Part shown: positions 1 through 6,578 of the stretch, piece after piece
How positions within the stretch are numbered: position 1 is the first letter of the stretch
Layout: each line of letters starts with the position of its first letter
DNA from: Methanobacteriota archaeon
GTDB taxonomy: Archaea > Thermoplasmatota > E2 > DHVEG-1
Reading direction: 5' to 3'
NCBI GenBank assembly: GCA_026394435.1
Contig: JAPKYG010000057.1
Coordinates: forward strand, 1-15,001
DNA length: 15,001 bases
The notes under the pieces: generated by a model
Told to the model about the DNA's origin: nothing
Seen by the model: only the letters and a program-made list of their open reading frames with translations
Database searches by the model: none
Made by a program: the position numbers and the translations under genes

Positions 1-2126
1 ACAATCACTTTTTTATAGTAATTGTTACCCATTGAGTCCATGTTGGCTGTCATTTTATTGCTGTTGTTGTACCAATACTCGATAGTAACATTTGACACTA
101 TGGAATCATCAGTGACCGTAACACCAAACGTATAACTATTGGGGAGATCTTCAAAGGAAGGTCCATAGCGATTAATCCGTATTACCGGTCGTCGCGTATC
201 TGTAATTTTAACTTTTTTATTTTCTGTGACAGCATGATTCCCCCATTTATCGGTTGCATAGAAATGATAGGTGAGGTTTGCGATGCTATGTGCAAGTTTT
301 ACTGTCTTAACAAAATAGTTGCCATGGGAAATCGCCATCGTCGAATTGTTCAAGGTATTGCCATGACTCCAGACAACATAGACCTGAAGATCAGAAGCAA
401 CTGCATCTTTTGAAGTCACTGTGGCATTAAAGGTGAAATTCATAGAGGGTGCACCAGAAGTCGGAGAATTATCTTTTATGGTTGGTGGGTCCCCCGGGCG
501 GATAGAAAACGTGCGATTCACCGAATGATTCCAATTTCGTGGGTCCTTTGTAATAATATAATAGGTGTAATTACCGGTAGGTGAAAATCGTTTATTGCAA
601 TAGTAGGTATTCCCTGTTTTATTTTGAGCAATGCTGAAATTATTTCGTTGTCCATTTGGATTTGTAATGTTCAGGTACACTTCCTTAATTTTTGTGTTAT
701 CGGTGATGGTCACTGAGATGTTGGTGTATTTGCCTAAGGTCTGTGAACTTGGAGATGCTTGGGGGGTTTCCATATGAGGTTTTATCGTATCCAGAAGTGG
801 TCCATTATCAGTATTTGAAGCGTAGATGGTGTACAGACTATCTGCAATCCCGTCACCGTCATTATCATTTGCCCCTTCACTGATTTCATCGTAATCATCC
901 CAATAGTTGCCACTGAGTTTAGTCCCTCCGATGATGTTAAGTCCATCTGTTTTCGTTATATTCCAGGAGTTACGACGTAAGCTTTTATCTGCAGCATTCA
1001 CGGTATTGTCATGGAGATAGTTATTGTAAATAGAATTATCAATAGTAAAGAAATCAAGGTAGACGCCATATTGGCTGTTGTTGTTGATTTCATTGGAGTA
1101 GATATAATCGGCTGTAGAGTTATAGAGTCGGATTCCTGCAAGGGTGTTAAATCCAATGGAGTTACTGGAGATGGTGTTGTTGTCATCAGCGCTGAAATAC
1201 ATCCCATCTTTTTTATTGTAGGTGATGGTGTTCCTCTGTATTGTATTGCTAGAGCCAATGATCATGATGCCGTAATTTGTGTTTCTTCGAATCGTATTTC
1301 CGTTAGCAATTATTGCCCAGCTACAATTTTCCAAGACAAGCCCTGAGTCGTTATTTCTGTTGATCTGGTTATTGGATATCGTGGAATAGTCACTATAATC
1401 ATTTAAATAAATGCCAGAGTGGTTGTTGTAAGAGCAGTTGTTGTTGACAATATAGTTATCATTGCAGGTGCTGTTGAGGAACACGCCGTTTGCGTCGTTG
1501 TATTGAATCACATTGTTGTAAATTTTATTCCCCCCAGAGGAATAAAGGTACAATCCATTCCCGTTTCCTTTGATTGTATTGTAACTGATGTTGGTGTTAC
1601 TATCAGATTGATTCAACCGGATACCGTCACCGGTGTTCTCCTCAATGATGTTATCGTAGATAAGATGAACATTGGAGTTTTTAAGATACACTCCATGGTA
1701 TCCATTGGAGATGATATTATCAGTAATAATAGATTTCTCTCCGTTAACTTGGATGTTGCTACCATCTCTAGTTGATCCGTTATTCGTGATAGTAAAATGA
1801 CTGATATTAACATTGTTTGCGTTGACTGTAATGGTGGTATCAGTTCCATTTCCATTAATAATAGTGATACTACGATCTTCACCAAATAAATCGATTCGAT
1901 GGTTGATAGTCAGATTTTCATAGTATGTTCCATTGTATACAAAGATTCTGTAACCGTCGGTCGCATCGTCGAGCGCATCTTGGATATGGGCGTAGATTTC
2001 CCCTGGTCCGACATAAAGTGTTGGCGGTGTATCTGCTTTACAATTCTCAAAAGGGACGAAAAAGCGTGCGCAGTTTGTAAAAAGGAACATGACAACTATC
2101 ACTATAAGAAACTTTCTTAGTTTCAT
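1..2126 (-). CDS. Secreted NosD-like parallel beta-helix protein (partial)
   Basis: The frame is open from an ATG at 2126 to the left window edge (708 codons, no stop), so the C-terminus is missing. Residues 1-30 are basic then hydrophobic (MKLRKFLIVIVVMFLF), a likely export signal. Residues about 36-375 form the Asn/Gly-rich ladder of right-handed beta-helix proteins (NosD/CASH type), with repeats such as NTISSNSIGFN and GIYL, GVYL, GIRL turns roughly every 22-24 residues. It ends with the family's usual SGNYWDDYDE (405-414) and the acidic, possibly Ca-binding DNDGDGIADS (421-430). Residues about 450-708 look like successive Ig/fibronectin-like beta-sandwich modules. Many NxS/T sequons suggest an N-glycosylated surface protein. 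In-frame ATGs at 2141, 2153 and 2159 are alternative starts. The NosD-type fold is clear; enzymatic activity and ligand cannot be told. Adhesion or surface-glycan processing is only inference. Confidence 0.85.
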   Translation of the reverse strand, partial: MKLRKFLIVIVVMFLFTNCARFFVPFENCKADTPPTLYVGPGEIYAHIQDALDDATDGYRIFVYNGTYYENLTINHRIDLFGEDRSITIINGNGTDTTITVNANNVNISHFTITNNGSTRDGSNIQVNGEKSIITDNIISNGYHGVYLKNSNVHLIYDNIIEENTGDGIRLNQSDSNTNISYNTIKGNGNGLYLYSSGGNKIYNNVIQYNDANGVFLNSTCNDNYIVNNNCSYNNHSGIYLNDYSDYSTISNNQINRNNDSGLVLENCSWAIIANGNTIRRNTNYGIMIIGSSNTIQRNTITYNKKDGMYFSADDNNTISSNSIGFNTLAGIRLYNSTADYIYSNEINNNSQYGVYLDFFTIDNSIYNNYLHDNTVNAADKSLRRNSWNITKTDGLNIIGGTKLSGNYWDDYDEISEGANDNDGDGIADSLYTIYASNTDNGPLLDTIKPHMETPQASPSSQTLGKYTNISVTITDNTKIKEVYLNITNPNGQRNNFSIAQNKTGNTYYCNKRFSPTGNYTYYIITKDPRNWNHSVNRTFSIRPGDPPTIKDNSPTSGAPSMNFTFNATVTSKDAVASDLQVYVVWSHGNTLNNSTMAISHGNYFVKTVKLAHSIANLTYHFYATDKWGNHAVTENKKVKITDTRRPVIRINRYGPSFEDLPNSYTFGVTVTDDSIVSNVTIEYWYNNSNKMTANMDSMGNNYYKKVI

Positions 2127-2214
2127 CCCATCCTGTTGCATATGTACTTGCATATGCATATCTGCTTATATCATAAAAATATTCCTATATAGATGATGGA
2201 GAAAACAGGTAATC
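2127..2214 (-). promoter_or_regulatory. Promoter region of the beta-helix gene
   Basis: This 88-bp gap between cca and the beta-helix gene is AT-rich on the minus strand. It holds two TATA-like elements: CTATATAG (2185-2192) and GATATAAG (2165-2172). The latter would place transcription start near 2140, just ahead of the ATG at 2126; the former would start near 2163, ahead of the upstream in-frame ATGs. A weak GGATG lies a few bases before the ATG. The positions follow the usual archaeal distance of about 25 nt from TATA to start; nothing has been measured. Confidence 0.5.
2138..2157. repeat. 7-bp inverted repeat in promoter, possible operator
   Basis: GCATATG (2138-2144) and CATATGC (2151-2157) are perfect inverted arms separated by 6 bp. 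The same bases also form a direct repeat, TTGCATATG at 2136-2144 and 2148-2156, offset by 12 bp, about one helical turn. The element sits between the proximal TATA-like box and the start codon, where an archaeal repressor would block transcription. It could also be a by-product of NdeI-like ATATG-rich sequence; no regulator is known. Confidence 0.35.
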
Positions 2215-3573
2215 TTAGCGTTCCCAGGTCATTCGTTTGTCAAGATACGTTGTCCAAAACAATCGTAGGTTCTCAGTAAGAAGATGGTTATGATCAATAA
2301 TCATAAACCCTTTTCGAATCACAAGGTCAATATGTTTTCCTAGACTGAGTTGTTTTATCTGGTCTTCTAAAAGGTCTTGGATGTTGATGTAATCACGTTC
2401 TATTTCGACATATAATCGTTTGTTTTTTTCAAATGGTTTTTTTCTTGTTCGCGGGTTGTCGAACCATTTTTGTATGAATTCCTCTGCATTTTTTTTCAGC
2501 ATGACTGGTGGTCCCGCATGCAGAACGATTTTCGATAGTGTTATTGTTTTTGGATGAAGAACAATATACACGTTTGCTTTCTCAATAGAAAATGTGGCAT
2601 CAAGAATCGTGAATTCATACTGCTCGCAGAGCTCTCTAATTGATCGTACAGCTTTTCGTACCTGCGGGTAGAGGTTTTCAGGGATAATTTCTGGTTTTGG
2701 TAGTTTCACGCCGACGAACACGTTTGTTCCAATTACTTTCTTGATTTTCTCTAACGACCAGGGCTGGAGTTCGTTGGGAAAGAAGAAGGTGAGACACGGT
2801 TTCTTTGTATATTCCTTACATGCGGTAATGAATAGCTCAAATTTATCTTTTGAGAGCGCAGAAGCGACGTTTCTTTCAGAGTCCACTGGGTCGATGAAGG
2901 TTAACGGTGTCTCAAAAAGGAGAGGTGTCCCTTCTTCAAGAGCGAGTGTTTCTCCATGACGCCAGAATTGTACATTCTCAACCAGTTGTTGAAACGTTTT
3001 ATATTTTATAATCATGATTTCGCAGAGGTATCCGGAGAATCCTTCGATTTCTGCTTCTGCACCATAGCAACCGATTCCTTTCAGGAATTGTTTGAAGAGT
3101 CTGACTTCTTTTTTCTGTGATTCGTTCAGATATTTTTTCACATATCTTGTGTGCAATGGTGTGCGATCGACTGCGGAAAGTTTCTGCGACGCGAACTCTA
3201 TTTTATAGCAAGGAACAAGTTCGGTTTTATAACCCTGGAACACACCTCGGACATATGGGTGTTCAGCGAAGCATTCTTCTTGTTGTTCAAGAATTGCTCG
3301 TCCGATTGTTAGGCCTTTTTCTTGCAGTGTTTCTCGCGGAACCGTGGTGGGAAAGACAAGGAAAAGGTCGATATCAACAGAAGTTCGTATATAGGTGTCT
3401 TTTGCGGTGGAACCGACTAGTTCAACGGTGATTGGTATCTTGGTTTTTTTGATTTCTTTGGCGGCTTGTTCTTTGAGTGTTTCGATGACGCGCTCTATCT
3501 GTTTTTTTTCTGTTGCATCTGGCGTGATTCTTTTAAGCACGTTGGTCTCAATTGGTTCTGAACCAGGGATCAT
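2215..3573 (-). CDS. cca: CCA tRNA nucleotidyltransferase (archaeal class I)
   Basis: Adds or repairs the 3'-terminal CCA of tRNA using CTP and ATP without a nucleic-acid template. The 452-residue length fits the archaeal family. The nucleotidyltransferase signature is VGSTAKDTY (residues 53-61) followed by DIDLF with the metal-binding carboxylates D67 and D69; a third acidic residue, E119, sits in TELVPCYKI, where relatives often have Asp. GFSGYLCEIMI near residue 170 is typical of archaeal CCA enzymes. The central and tail domains have the expected length. The ATG lies directly after the TGA of the PAP2-like gene (3574-3576), so the two are almost certainly co-transcribed and translationally coupled. 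The thpR gene lies two genes upstream; cca next to thpR is a recurrent archaeal arrangement, consistent with shared work on RNA 3' ends. Confidence 0.95.
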   Translation of the reverse strand: MIPGSEPIETNVLKRITPDATEKKQIERVIETLKEQAAKEIKKTKIPITVELVGSTAKDTYIRTSVDIDLFLVFPTTVPRETLQEKGLTIGRAILEQQEECFAEHPYVRGVFQGYKTELVPCYKIEFASQKLSAVDRTPLHTRYVKKYLNESQKKEVRLFKQFLKGIGCYGAEAEIEGFSGYLCEIMIIKYKTFQQLVENVQFWRHGETLALEEGTPLLFETPLTFIDPVDSERNVASALSKDKFELFITACKEYTKKPCLTFFFPNELQPWSLEKIKKVIGTNVFVGVKLPKPEIIPENLYPQVRKAVRSIRELCEQYEFTILDATFSIEKANVYIVLHPKTITLSKIVLHAGPPVMLKKNAEEFIQKWFDNPRTRKKPFEKNKRLYVEIERDYINIQDLLEDQIKQLSLGKHIDLVIRKGFMIIDHNHLLTENLRLFWTTYLDKRMTWER

Positions 3574-4323
3574 TCATGTCTCCTTTATGAATCGTTTGAC
3601 AAGGTAGAATACCGCGAATGCAAGGAGTATCCCACCGATTACATCGGTTATCCAGTGGATAGCTAAATAGATAACTGAGCAGATCACACATATGGCGCAG
3701 AAATATGCAAGGTAGATGAATCTTTTGTTGTCGGTAAGGGAGACGGTTTTTGCGACGAGCAATGCCATTGCAACGTGGAGCGAGGGGAAACAATTGTTGT
3801 TTGTTGTAGTGGCGTAGAAGAACTGTTCAACACCAGGGATGACTGCATTTAGTGCTGAAGCTGATCCATAATAAATATAGACGTTTGTGACTGGGAGAAA
3901 CAGATAAAATGGTAATGCAATCGCGTAGATAATCACCAGTGCATATGCAAATGTTTTCATTGCTTTTCTCTCATCAGCAATCAGGAAATAGAGTAGTGAA
4001 AACCAAAGGGTAAATGGGTACAGAACAATGTAAATGAAGACAAAAAAATACACGAACACCGGTGTCCAGTTTTGTGAAAACCAGTAGACGACCCCGTCTT
4101 CAATCATTTGAATCGTAGGTGTGAAGTTATTACCGACGAGTCTTGTTATAAACGAATCGATGATGTTTACTTCGAGAAGGTGAATAGAGACAACAACAAT
4201 GATAAGAAGAAGATATACGGAATGATACGAGAAAATTTGTTTATAATCAGACCATGATGTTTTCCAGATTTTCTTTGAGACGAGGAACAACATACCAATA
4301 ACAAACAGGAGGAGATTCAGCAC
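3574..4323 (-). CDS. PAP2-superfamily membrane phosphatase
   Basis: A 249-residue polytopic membrane protein with about six to seven hydrophobic helices. Two of the phosphatidic acid phosphatase type 2 motifs are visible: FPSLHVA (179-185; H183 would be the proton donor) and S216..IHWITD with nucleophile H223 and D227. The first motif (KxxxxxxRP) is not evident in standard form, as in the divergent inositol-phosphorylceramide synthase-like branch of the superfamily. It probably hydrolyses or transfers a phosphate from a lipid phosphate or prenyl diphosphate at the membrane; the substrate cannot be told. The start is a GTG (MLNLLL); the next stop upstream in frame is about 50 bp away and no in-frame ATG intervenes. 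A GGTGA lies about 25 nt before the GTG, too far for a normal ribosome site. The gene sits between thpR and cca, 42 bp after thpR and abutting cca. Confidence 0.8.
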   Translation of the reverse strand: MLNLLLFVIGMLFLVSKKIWKTSWSDYKQIFSYHSVYLLLIIVVVSIHLLEVNIIDSFITRLVGNNFTPTIQMIEDGVVYWFSQNWTPVFVYFFVFIYIVLYPFTLWFSLLYFLIADERKAMKTFAYALVIIYAIALPFYLFLPVTNVYIYYGSASALNAVIPGVEQFFYATTTNNNCFPSLHVAMALLVAKTVSLTDNKRFIYLAYFCAICVICSVIYLAIHWITDVIGGILLAFAVFYLVKRFIKET

Positions 4324-4365
4324 CCCTATGAAAACAAACCAATAGTCTATGATTTCACCGCCATC

Positions 4366-4920
4366 TTATAGTTGTACCTCCCTGAGGGTTGTATAGATTG
4401 GTCCTTTTGGAGTGAGCTCGCTTTTTTTAAGTGTAATTGATTGTACCTTTTGAATAGTGAATTCCACTGCTTTGTAGTTTTCTATCACTTTGAGGAGTTG
4501 GTCTTTATTTCTTGCTGTTTTTACGCGGCCTACGGTTAAATGAGGAGAAAACCCTCTGTTTTCTTTTTTAAATCCGAGTGGTTCAAGTTTTTCATCAATA
4601 GCCCGTGCAATGGTTTCAATGTTGCCTTCATCAGTGATTCCAATCCATAAAACTTTCATATAGTTTTGATTGGGGAATACACCGGTTCCTTTGAGTGTGA
4701 TGGGAAATGGTTTTATGGCAAGCACCGATTCTTTCATACTCTGTTCGATGGCATCGATATGATTTTCATCGGCGTCTCCAAGGAATTTTACCGTAATGTG
4801 GATGTTTTCTGGTTCAACAAGTTTAACATCAGCACCTGTTTTTGCTATCTCTTTTTCAAATGTTGTTATCTGCGGTGTGGCTTTGATATCGATTGCGATG
4901 AACCCTCGAAAGGTTGGCAT
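4366..4920 (-). CDS. thpR: RNA 2',3'-cyclic phosphodiesterase (2'-5' RNA ligase family)
   Basis: Member of the 2H phosphoesterase superfamily, 184 residues, the usual size. Two HxT motifs are present: HIT (residues 41-43, in ENIHITVKFLG) and HLT (127-129, in FSPHLTVGRVK). The N-terminal MPTFRGFIAIDI is also characteristic of the archaeal and bacterial ThpR/LigT group. The enzyme opens RNA 2',3'-cyclic phosphates to 2'-phosphates and can join tRNA halves with a 2'-5' bond in vitro. The ATG is supported by GGAGG at 4926-4930 with a 5-nt spacer. It is the first gene of the thpR > PAP2 > cca cluster. No frame damage is seen. Confidence 0.93.
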   Translation of the reverse strand: MPTFRGFIAIDIKATPQITTFEKEIAKTGADVKLVEPENIHITVKFLGDADENHIDAIEQSMKESVLAIKPFPITLKGTGVFPNQNYMKVLWIGITDEGNIETIARAIDEKLEPLGFKKENRGFSPHLTVGRVKTARNKDQLLKVIENYKAVEFTIQKVQSITLKKSELTPKGPIYTTLREVQL

Positions 4921-5006
4921 AATATCCTCCGATTGGTATCAATAAATCATTTACCTCTTTAAAACAGTATTTCACCTCGAAAAGCCTGAACCGGTGTTCT
5001 TTTTTT
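4921..5006 (-). promoter_or_regulatory. Intergenic region ahead of thpR with strong Shine-Dalgarno
   Basis: 86 bp between the hydrolase stop and thpR. GGAGG (4926-4930) precedes the thpR ATG by 5 nt and fixes that start. An AT-rich stretch around 4940-4965 (TTTTAAAG, GATTTATTGATA) could hold a TATA element, but no clear match stands out. A plus-strand T run at 5000-5006 lies next to ACCGGT; on the transcribed strand it is an A run and so does not look like a terminator for the hydrolase gene. Confidence 0.4.
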
Positions 5007-5840
5007 CTATTGTTCCAGATCAATAGCGTATGTGTTCTGCGGATTTTCTACATGAATCATGTGAGCTTGTTGTTCTGACATGATGTTCTCTGCAAGCAGG
5101 TTTTTTGTAAGCTTGGGGACTGTTTTTGGCCCTAGCACAGCGCCTGGCCGTCGGAGGTCATCGATATAATCAGTCTCCATTAAAAACCGTGCACCTTTTT
5201 GTAATGCCTCAACAATATTCTTTTTAATTGCAAGAACAGATGGCATAAGACCAAAATTTTCATCAGATGTGATAAGCGGAGGAGCAAAATGTTTCACTAT
5301 TTTTTCTGGGTTTAGACCAACTTTTCTACCAATTTCAACAAGCTCTTTGCATTGCATAGGTGTCGTACTTTCTGTGTGTAGGACAACGGGTACTCCAACG
5401 TCTTTTGCTTTCTGCATACCATAGAAAAGAATATCATTTGAATCTTGAAGAATTTGTTGATCGACAGGAAAATGTGGCCGTCCGATTTCACCAATGGCGA
5501 TACATTTCCGCTCTTCACATAATACCGCTGCTTCATCCATCCCCTTTTTCATGATCGCGATTGCTATCTCTCTTCCGAATTTTTCTTGCAACGGGAGAAT
5601 ATCAACAGGATACGGACCGACAACAACAAACACACTGATTCCCACAGCAGCACGTATCTCCTCTGCCATTTGTAGCGTCTCCTGATAGCAAGATTTGTAG
5701 CTTTTCTCTTTCATTACAAGAACTGGCATTGGATATTGGCAGAGAATGAAATGGGTTCCACCAACATTTTGAAACTCTCGCACTGCATCAAGAAACCTAC
5801 CGTCTCTCCGAAGGTGTAGATGATTATCAAACAAGATCAC
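5007..5840 (-). CDS. TatD-like TIM-barrel metal-dependent hydrolase
   Basis: A 277-residue amidohydrolase-fold protein of the archaeal TatD-related group (COG1099-like). Metal-ligand candidates, numbered from the GTG start, appear in the expected order: HLH (7-9) after strand 1, E118 in AIGEIGRPHF, H155 in VVLHTES, H184 in IVKHFAPP and D224 in METDYIDD. Relatives in the wider family are metal-dependent nucleases, but the substrate of this branch is not established. The GTG at 5840 is chosen over an upstream ATG at 5900: GAGGT (5848-5852) precedes it by 7 nt, the core family sequence begins right there (VILFDNHLHL), and the 20 extra residues of the longer form would be encoded across a TATA-like box. 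It is apparently transcribed alone, between the two-helix protein gene and thpR. Confidence 0.85.
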   Translation of the reverse strand: MILFDNHLHLRRDGRFLDAVREFQNVGGTHFILCQYPMPVLVMKEKSYKSCYQETLQMAEEIRAAVGISVFVVVGPYPVDILPLQEKFGREIAIAIMKKGMDEAAVLCEERKCIAIGEIGRPHFPVDQQILQDSNDILFYGMQKAKDVGVPVVLHTESTTPMQCKELVEIGRKVGLNPEKIVKHFAPPLITSDENFGLMPSVLAIKKNIVEALQKGARFLMETDYIDDLRRPGAVLGPKTVPKLTKNLLAENIMSEQQAHMIHVENPQNTYAIDLEQ

Positions 5841-5847
5841 GTAACAT

Positions 5848-5888
5848 ACCTCAAAAAGATAATAAAAAAGAATGATATAAAAAGATAG
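5848..5888 (-). promoter_or_regulatory. TATA box and ribosome site for the TatD-like gene; T-rich stop for the gene before
   Basis: On the minus strand this interval reads as TTTTTATA (about 5877-5884), two more T runs, then GAGGT at 5848-5852. The TATA element predicts transcription start near 5855 and a leader of about 15 nt to the GTG at 5840. The three T runs directly follow the stop of the upstream gene (5904-5906) and resemble archaeal oligo-T terminators, so the stretch probably both ends one transcript and starts the next. Confidence 0.55.
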
Positions 5889-5903
5889 AGTATGAATCAA
5901 GAC

Positions 5904-6407
5904 TTATACTTCTGTCTCATTCTGAGCGTTTTTCTTTCCTGAGAATATCTCGAGAACATCGCGTGCGAGAATCCAGCCAATGTATCCCATGAAGAATGTG
6001 AAGAACCCTATAATGCTGTAAATGACGATATTTTTTAGTGACTCGGTTCCGTCTTGAATCATCACAATGGCCGTACCAGCAGCAAGATAGATAAAGATCA
6101 ATAAAAAAATCCATTGTAACGCATTCATGGTGAAGTGAAGATTCATAAAAGGCCGTACCGTAATCGGCCCCTTTCTCCCAGATTTTTTTACACTTTTCCC
6201 CAAGGTTCGAGTTACTTCTTCAACCGTATATTGAATTGTTGGCGGAGGAAGCGGTATGGGTTTGGTTTCCTCCGTCTCTTGTTTTTTTATATTTTGTTTT
6301 ACTCGGTGTCTTATATGAAATGTTGTCATGGGAAGCACCCGTAACGGTGCTTTTCTTGTTTTGAGATTTCGAGAGAGTCTTTTATTGCTGATTTTTCTTA
6401 TTGACAC
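5904..6407 (-). CDS. Unrecognised protein with basic N-terminus and two membrane helices
   Basis: 167 residues that I do not recognise. Residues 1-45 are very basic (RKISNKRLSRNLKTRK and onward), 48-58 are a Pro-rich linker (KPIPLPPPTI), 60-75 look helical (TVEEVTRTLGKSVKK), and 76-95 are again basic. Two hydrophobic helices follow: about 97-117 (WIFLLIFIYLAAGTAIVMI) and 127-148 (IVIYSIIGFFTFFMGYIGWIL), joined by a short loop, then a polar tail. Positive-inside logic puts both termini in the cytoplasm, with the basic N-terminal region possibly touching nucleic acid, ribosomes or lipid head groups; that is inference. The start is a GTG at 6407 fixed by AGGAGG (6415-6420) with a 7-nt spacer. 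The TATA-like CTTTTATAG at 6467-6475 gives it its own promoter, separate from ychF upstream. Confidence 0.75.
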   Translation of the reverse strand: MSIRKISNKRLSRNLKTRKAPLRVLPMTTFHIRHRVKQNIKKQETEETKPIPLPPPTIQYTVEEVTRTLGKSVKKSGRKGPITVRPFMNLHFTMNALQWIFLLIFIYLAAGTAIVMIQDGTESLKNIVIYSIIGFFTFFMGYIGWILARDVLEIFSGKKNAQNETEV

Positions 6408-6480
6408 CTTTCTTCCTCCTAATGAAGTTTATTGTTGAGTGATCCCAAAAAAGCAACTGCTGAGGACTATAAAAGCCTGT
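6408..6480 (-). promoter_or_regulatory. Promoter and Shine-Dalgarno of the two-helix protein gene
   Basis: The minus strand carries CTTTTATAG (6467-6475), a good archaeal TATA match, predicting transcription start near 6445. A leader of roughly 40 nt ends in AGGAGG (6415-6420), 7 nt before the GTG. The distances fit a leadered archaeal transcript. Confidence 0.55.
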
Positions 6481-6558
6481 TTTGCAGCTACCTATGCATC
6501 TACAGGGCAGCTCATTATCCCTCCGCTATGCAGCTCTTTATGCACCTACATGCTCGAT
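6481..6558. repeat. Degenerate 11-12-nt tandem repeats
   Basis: Plus-strand decamers resembling TATGCACCTA start at 6481 (TTTGCAGCTA), 6493 (TATGCATCTA), 6504 (AGGGCAGCTC), 6527 (TATGCAGCTC) and 6539 (TATGCACCTA). Weak copies may exist at about 6516 and 6549. The step is 11-12 nt, with the one larger gap (23) equal to two steps. They fill the space between the ychF stop and the TATA-like box of the next gene. This could be a decayed tandem repeat or phased protein-binding sites. No open reading frame of note explains them. Confidence 0.5.
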
Positions 6559-6578
6559 AAAGTATCCCCTTAATGTTC

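Noticed and set aside
1070..1450. Runs of GTT triplets that look like a microsatellite
   Set aside because: They are the complement of AAC/AAT codons for the Asn ladder of the beta-helix and keep its repeat spacing, so protein structure explains them.
998..2120. Several plus- and minus-strand frames of 60-120 codons inside the beta-helix gene
   Set aside because: They lie antisense or out of frame within one long open minus frame that has strong family motifs. Repeated Asn codons in that gene create long stop-free antisense stretches rich in Val and Ile.
3395..3793. Frames of 70-81 codons across the cca/PAP2 junction
   Set aside because: Both strands' candidates overlap two well-supported genes and show no recognisable domain or ribosome site.
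4987..5006. ACCGGT next to a T run as an intrinsic terminator
   Set aside because: The T run is on the plus strand, but all flanking genes are transcribed on the minus strand, and the arms do not form a stable stem.
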